Both the position numbers and the translations under genes were made by a program. A stretch of DNA of 64,000 nt, from the NCBI GenBank assembly GCA_016785225.1, contig JAFBJZ010000413.1, positions 545,242 to 609,241 of the forward strand, given 5' to 3'. Under the pieces are notes generated by a model, which searched no databases, was not told the DNA's origin, and saw nothing but the letters and a program-made list of their open reading frames with translations. Below, piece by piece: positions 62,385 to 64,000 of the stretch (its first letter is position 1; each line of letters opens with the position of its first letter). This stretch comes from Psettodes erumei (Eukaryota > Chordata > Actinopteri > Pleuronectiformes > Psettodidae).

Positions 62385-62605
62385 CCCACCCCCATCTCTC
62401 TTTTAACTCAACTGGCTAAGACAGATAACCCACTCTGACTCCAAGGAAGCATTTCCTCTCCATTGTCACCAAGTGCTTGCTCATTGTAGGAACTATTGGG
62501 TTTCTCTCTCTAAAAATCTGAGGTCCTGACCTGACTGTGTAAAGTGTATTGAGATAAAGTATGTTCGGATCTGGTGATATACAAATGAAATGGGATTGGA
62601 TTAGA
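62385..62605 (+). repeat. Dispersed repeat (SINE/LINE tail type), copy 3
   Basis: Forward copy of the repeat at 5137-5385. It shares TTCCTCTCCATTGTCACCA, GCTCATTGTAGGAACT, TTGGGTTTCTCTCTCT and GTAAAGTGTATTGAGATA, and ends in a diverged A-rich tail with GGATTGGATTAG. Confidence 0.7.
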
Positions 62606-64000
62606 TGAGAGCTGGGACGCAACCTGGACAGGTTGCCAGTTACTCACAGGGCAGACATTATCATACAATATTTTTACTTTTCTAACAGTAAGCACAAGAT
62701 GGAAGGACACATACAATGTTATAGTCATGTAGTCATACAGTACTCATGGCATGAATATTGAATTGTTTCAGTAAAAAGATGCATTATTCAACAGTCTACA
62801 CTTCTAAATAGCAAATTATGTTCACACAGACCACATGAACTTGTAAAGACAAAATTGATAAGATTCACTTACTACGCAGTCAAATGGTCACACCTAGTAG
62901 TGATGGAATGGAATTGGCCCCTGTGCACAGACAGATAAAAGACCTCACCCAGTTACTACCTCCCCTCCCTCTCTGTCAGCAATATTTTGCAGATAACAAA
63001 GATCTATACTGACACTGCACAAATTTTAAATTTGTGGTGCAGGTTCTACTTTCTTAAGGCAGAGCTATTTTGATCATTAAGTCCCTACTAATGACTGAGC
63101 TCTATGACTTTCCAAACACATAACAATCAGTTTATTATTGCAACCATAGATGGCTCCAGGCTTTGGCCTCCTGACCCTTAAGGAGTCTTTGACTGAGCCC
63201 AATGGACCCATTTATTTATTGATTCGTGGAATGAAACACAATAACGAAAACACAACACTAATTTTTACTGTGCATGATTCTGGAAACATGACAAAGGAAG
63301 GTAATCTGCAAAAGGAAGCATGATGGGTTCCTCTTGAACATCCAGCTATAGTGCCAAAATAATCTCCAAAACTTTAAAGCCCCTGTGTGAAGAATTTGAA
63401 TATTACAAACATTACATAATAACTTCTTTGCACTTACTTACCATTTTCCATACAAATCATATAATATAAAATATGATGCATTTCAAAATCCTGTACTAGT
63501 TTAGATCTCAACTGTATCATTTCTCTTTAAGAGTTTCTTAATTTTTATGTCTTTTTAAATATAAATATACAATTAAGTACATCACACTACATGCAGACAG
63601 GCATGTACAAGTACAGGACATGTACATGCTTGTCAACTATGCATGTATATGATTAGTGTCTACCGAAAAAAATCTTTCTGCAGGCACACTTAGATGCAGA
63701 AAGGTTTGCAACATTAAAGTGCTATTTTAATAAGGTAACACCAACAATTCAAAGTACATACTTTTTTACTTGGTAACTTACATAAGATTTTGGATGTAGG
63801 ACCTTTACTACTAATGCTTTTTTCCCTATTATTACATTCCTGTATAAACCCATTCATTACATTAGATATTGTTTGTTAGATATTGTTCTTTTTGACATTT
63901 GTATAAGTGCTTTTGGATATACCTTTCTGGGCTATTTAGTGAATATTGCTAACCAGTACACTGCAGAATTCCAAATCCCTCAACTTTGACTAACTATTGA
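62606..64000. other. Intergenic sequence to right edge
   Basis: AT-rich. No gene, RNA gene or clear repeat recognised. Confidence 0.45.

Noticed and set aside
1..64000. CRISPR arrays, operons, riboswitches, bacterial-type systems
   Set aside because: The window is spliced vertebrate DNA; no regularly spaced direct repeats or prokaryotic gene organisation are present.

Overview
The window is vertebrate nuclear DNA, almost certainly from a teleost fish. Genes are split by GT-AG introns, intergenic stretches are long and AT-rich, and the repeats are typical of fish: two Tc1-like transposons, CR1/L2-type LINE fragments, a Ty3/gypsy fragment and a gamma/epsilon-type endogenous retrovirus. I cannot name the species.

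Layout. (1) 0.9-20.5 kb holds a conserved three-gene block that is also contiguous on human chromosome 6q25: ppil4 (minus, last coding part beyond the left edge), ginm1 (plus, complete) and katna1 (minus, complete). ppil4 and ginm1 are head to head, with 116 bp between their start codons. (2) 20.5-29 kb is gene-free and repeat-bearing, with a decayed Tc1-like element at 24.3-25.5 kb. (3) 29.5-34.1 kb holds pcare (minus), a photoreceptor-cilium actin regulator, with one giant exon and a short proposed second exon. (4) 35.7-44.1 kb is an island of stacked retroelements: an internally deleted endogenous retrovirus, a gypsy integrase fragment, one LINE fragment split by a probable solo LTR, and a second LINE fragment. 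(5) 47.1-52.8 kb holds an intact six-exon class C G-protein-coupled receptor (minus) of the GPRC6A/V2R/taste-receptor group, with 932 codons. (6) 54.2-55.8 kb is a second Tc1-like element with near-perfect ends and a broken transposase. (7) 59.9-60.8 kb holds a single-exon ankrd9-like gene (minus). The rest is intergenic sequence with microsatellites and dispersed repeats.

I joined exons by hand using splice consensus and reading phase. The joined frames close exactly for katna1 (491 aa), ginm1 (357 aa), the class C receptor (932 aa) and pcare with its proposed second exon (936 aa). The genes do not form a pathway. Apart from the ppil4-ginm1 shared promoter they look like independent transcription units.

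I found no convincing undescribed biological system. The points most worth a second look are the orphan class C receptor, the still-open internally deleted env reading frame, the compact pcare promoter with an OTX/CRX-type site and TATA box, and a dispersed repeat family whose copies share a 3' end.
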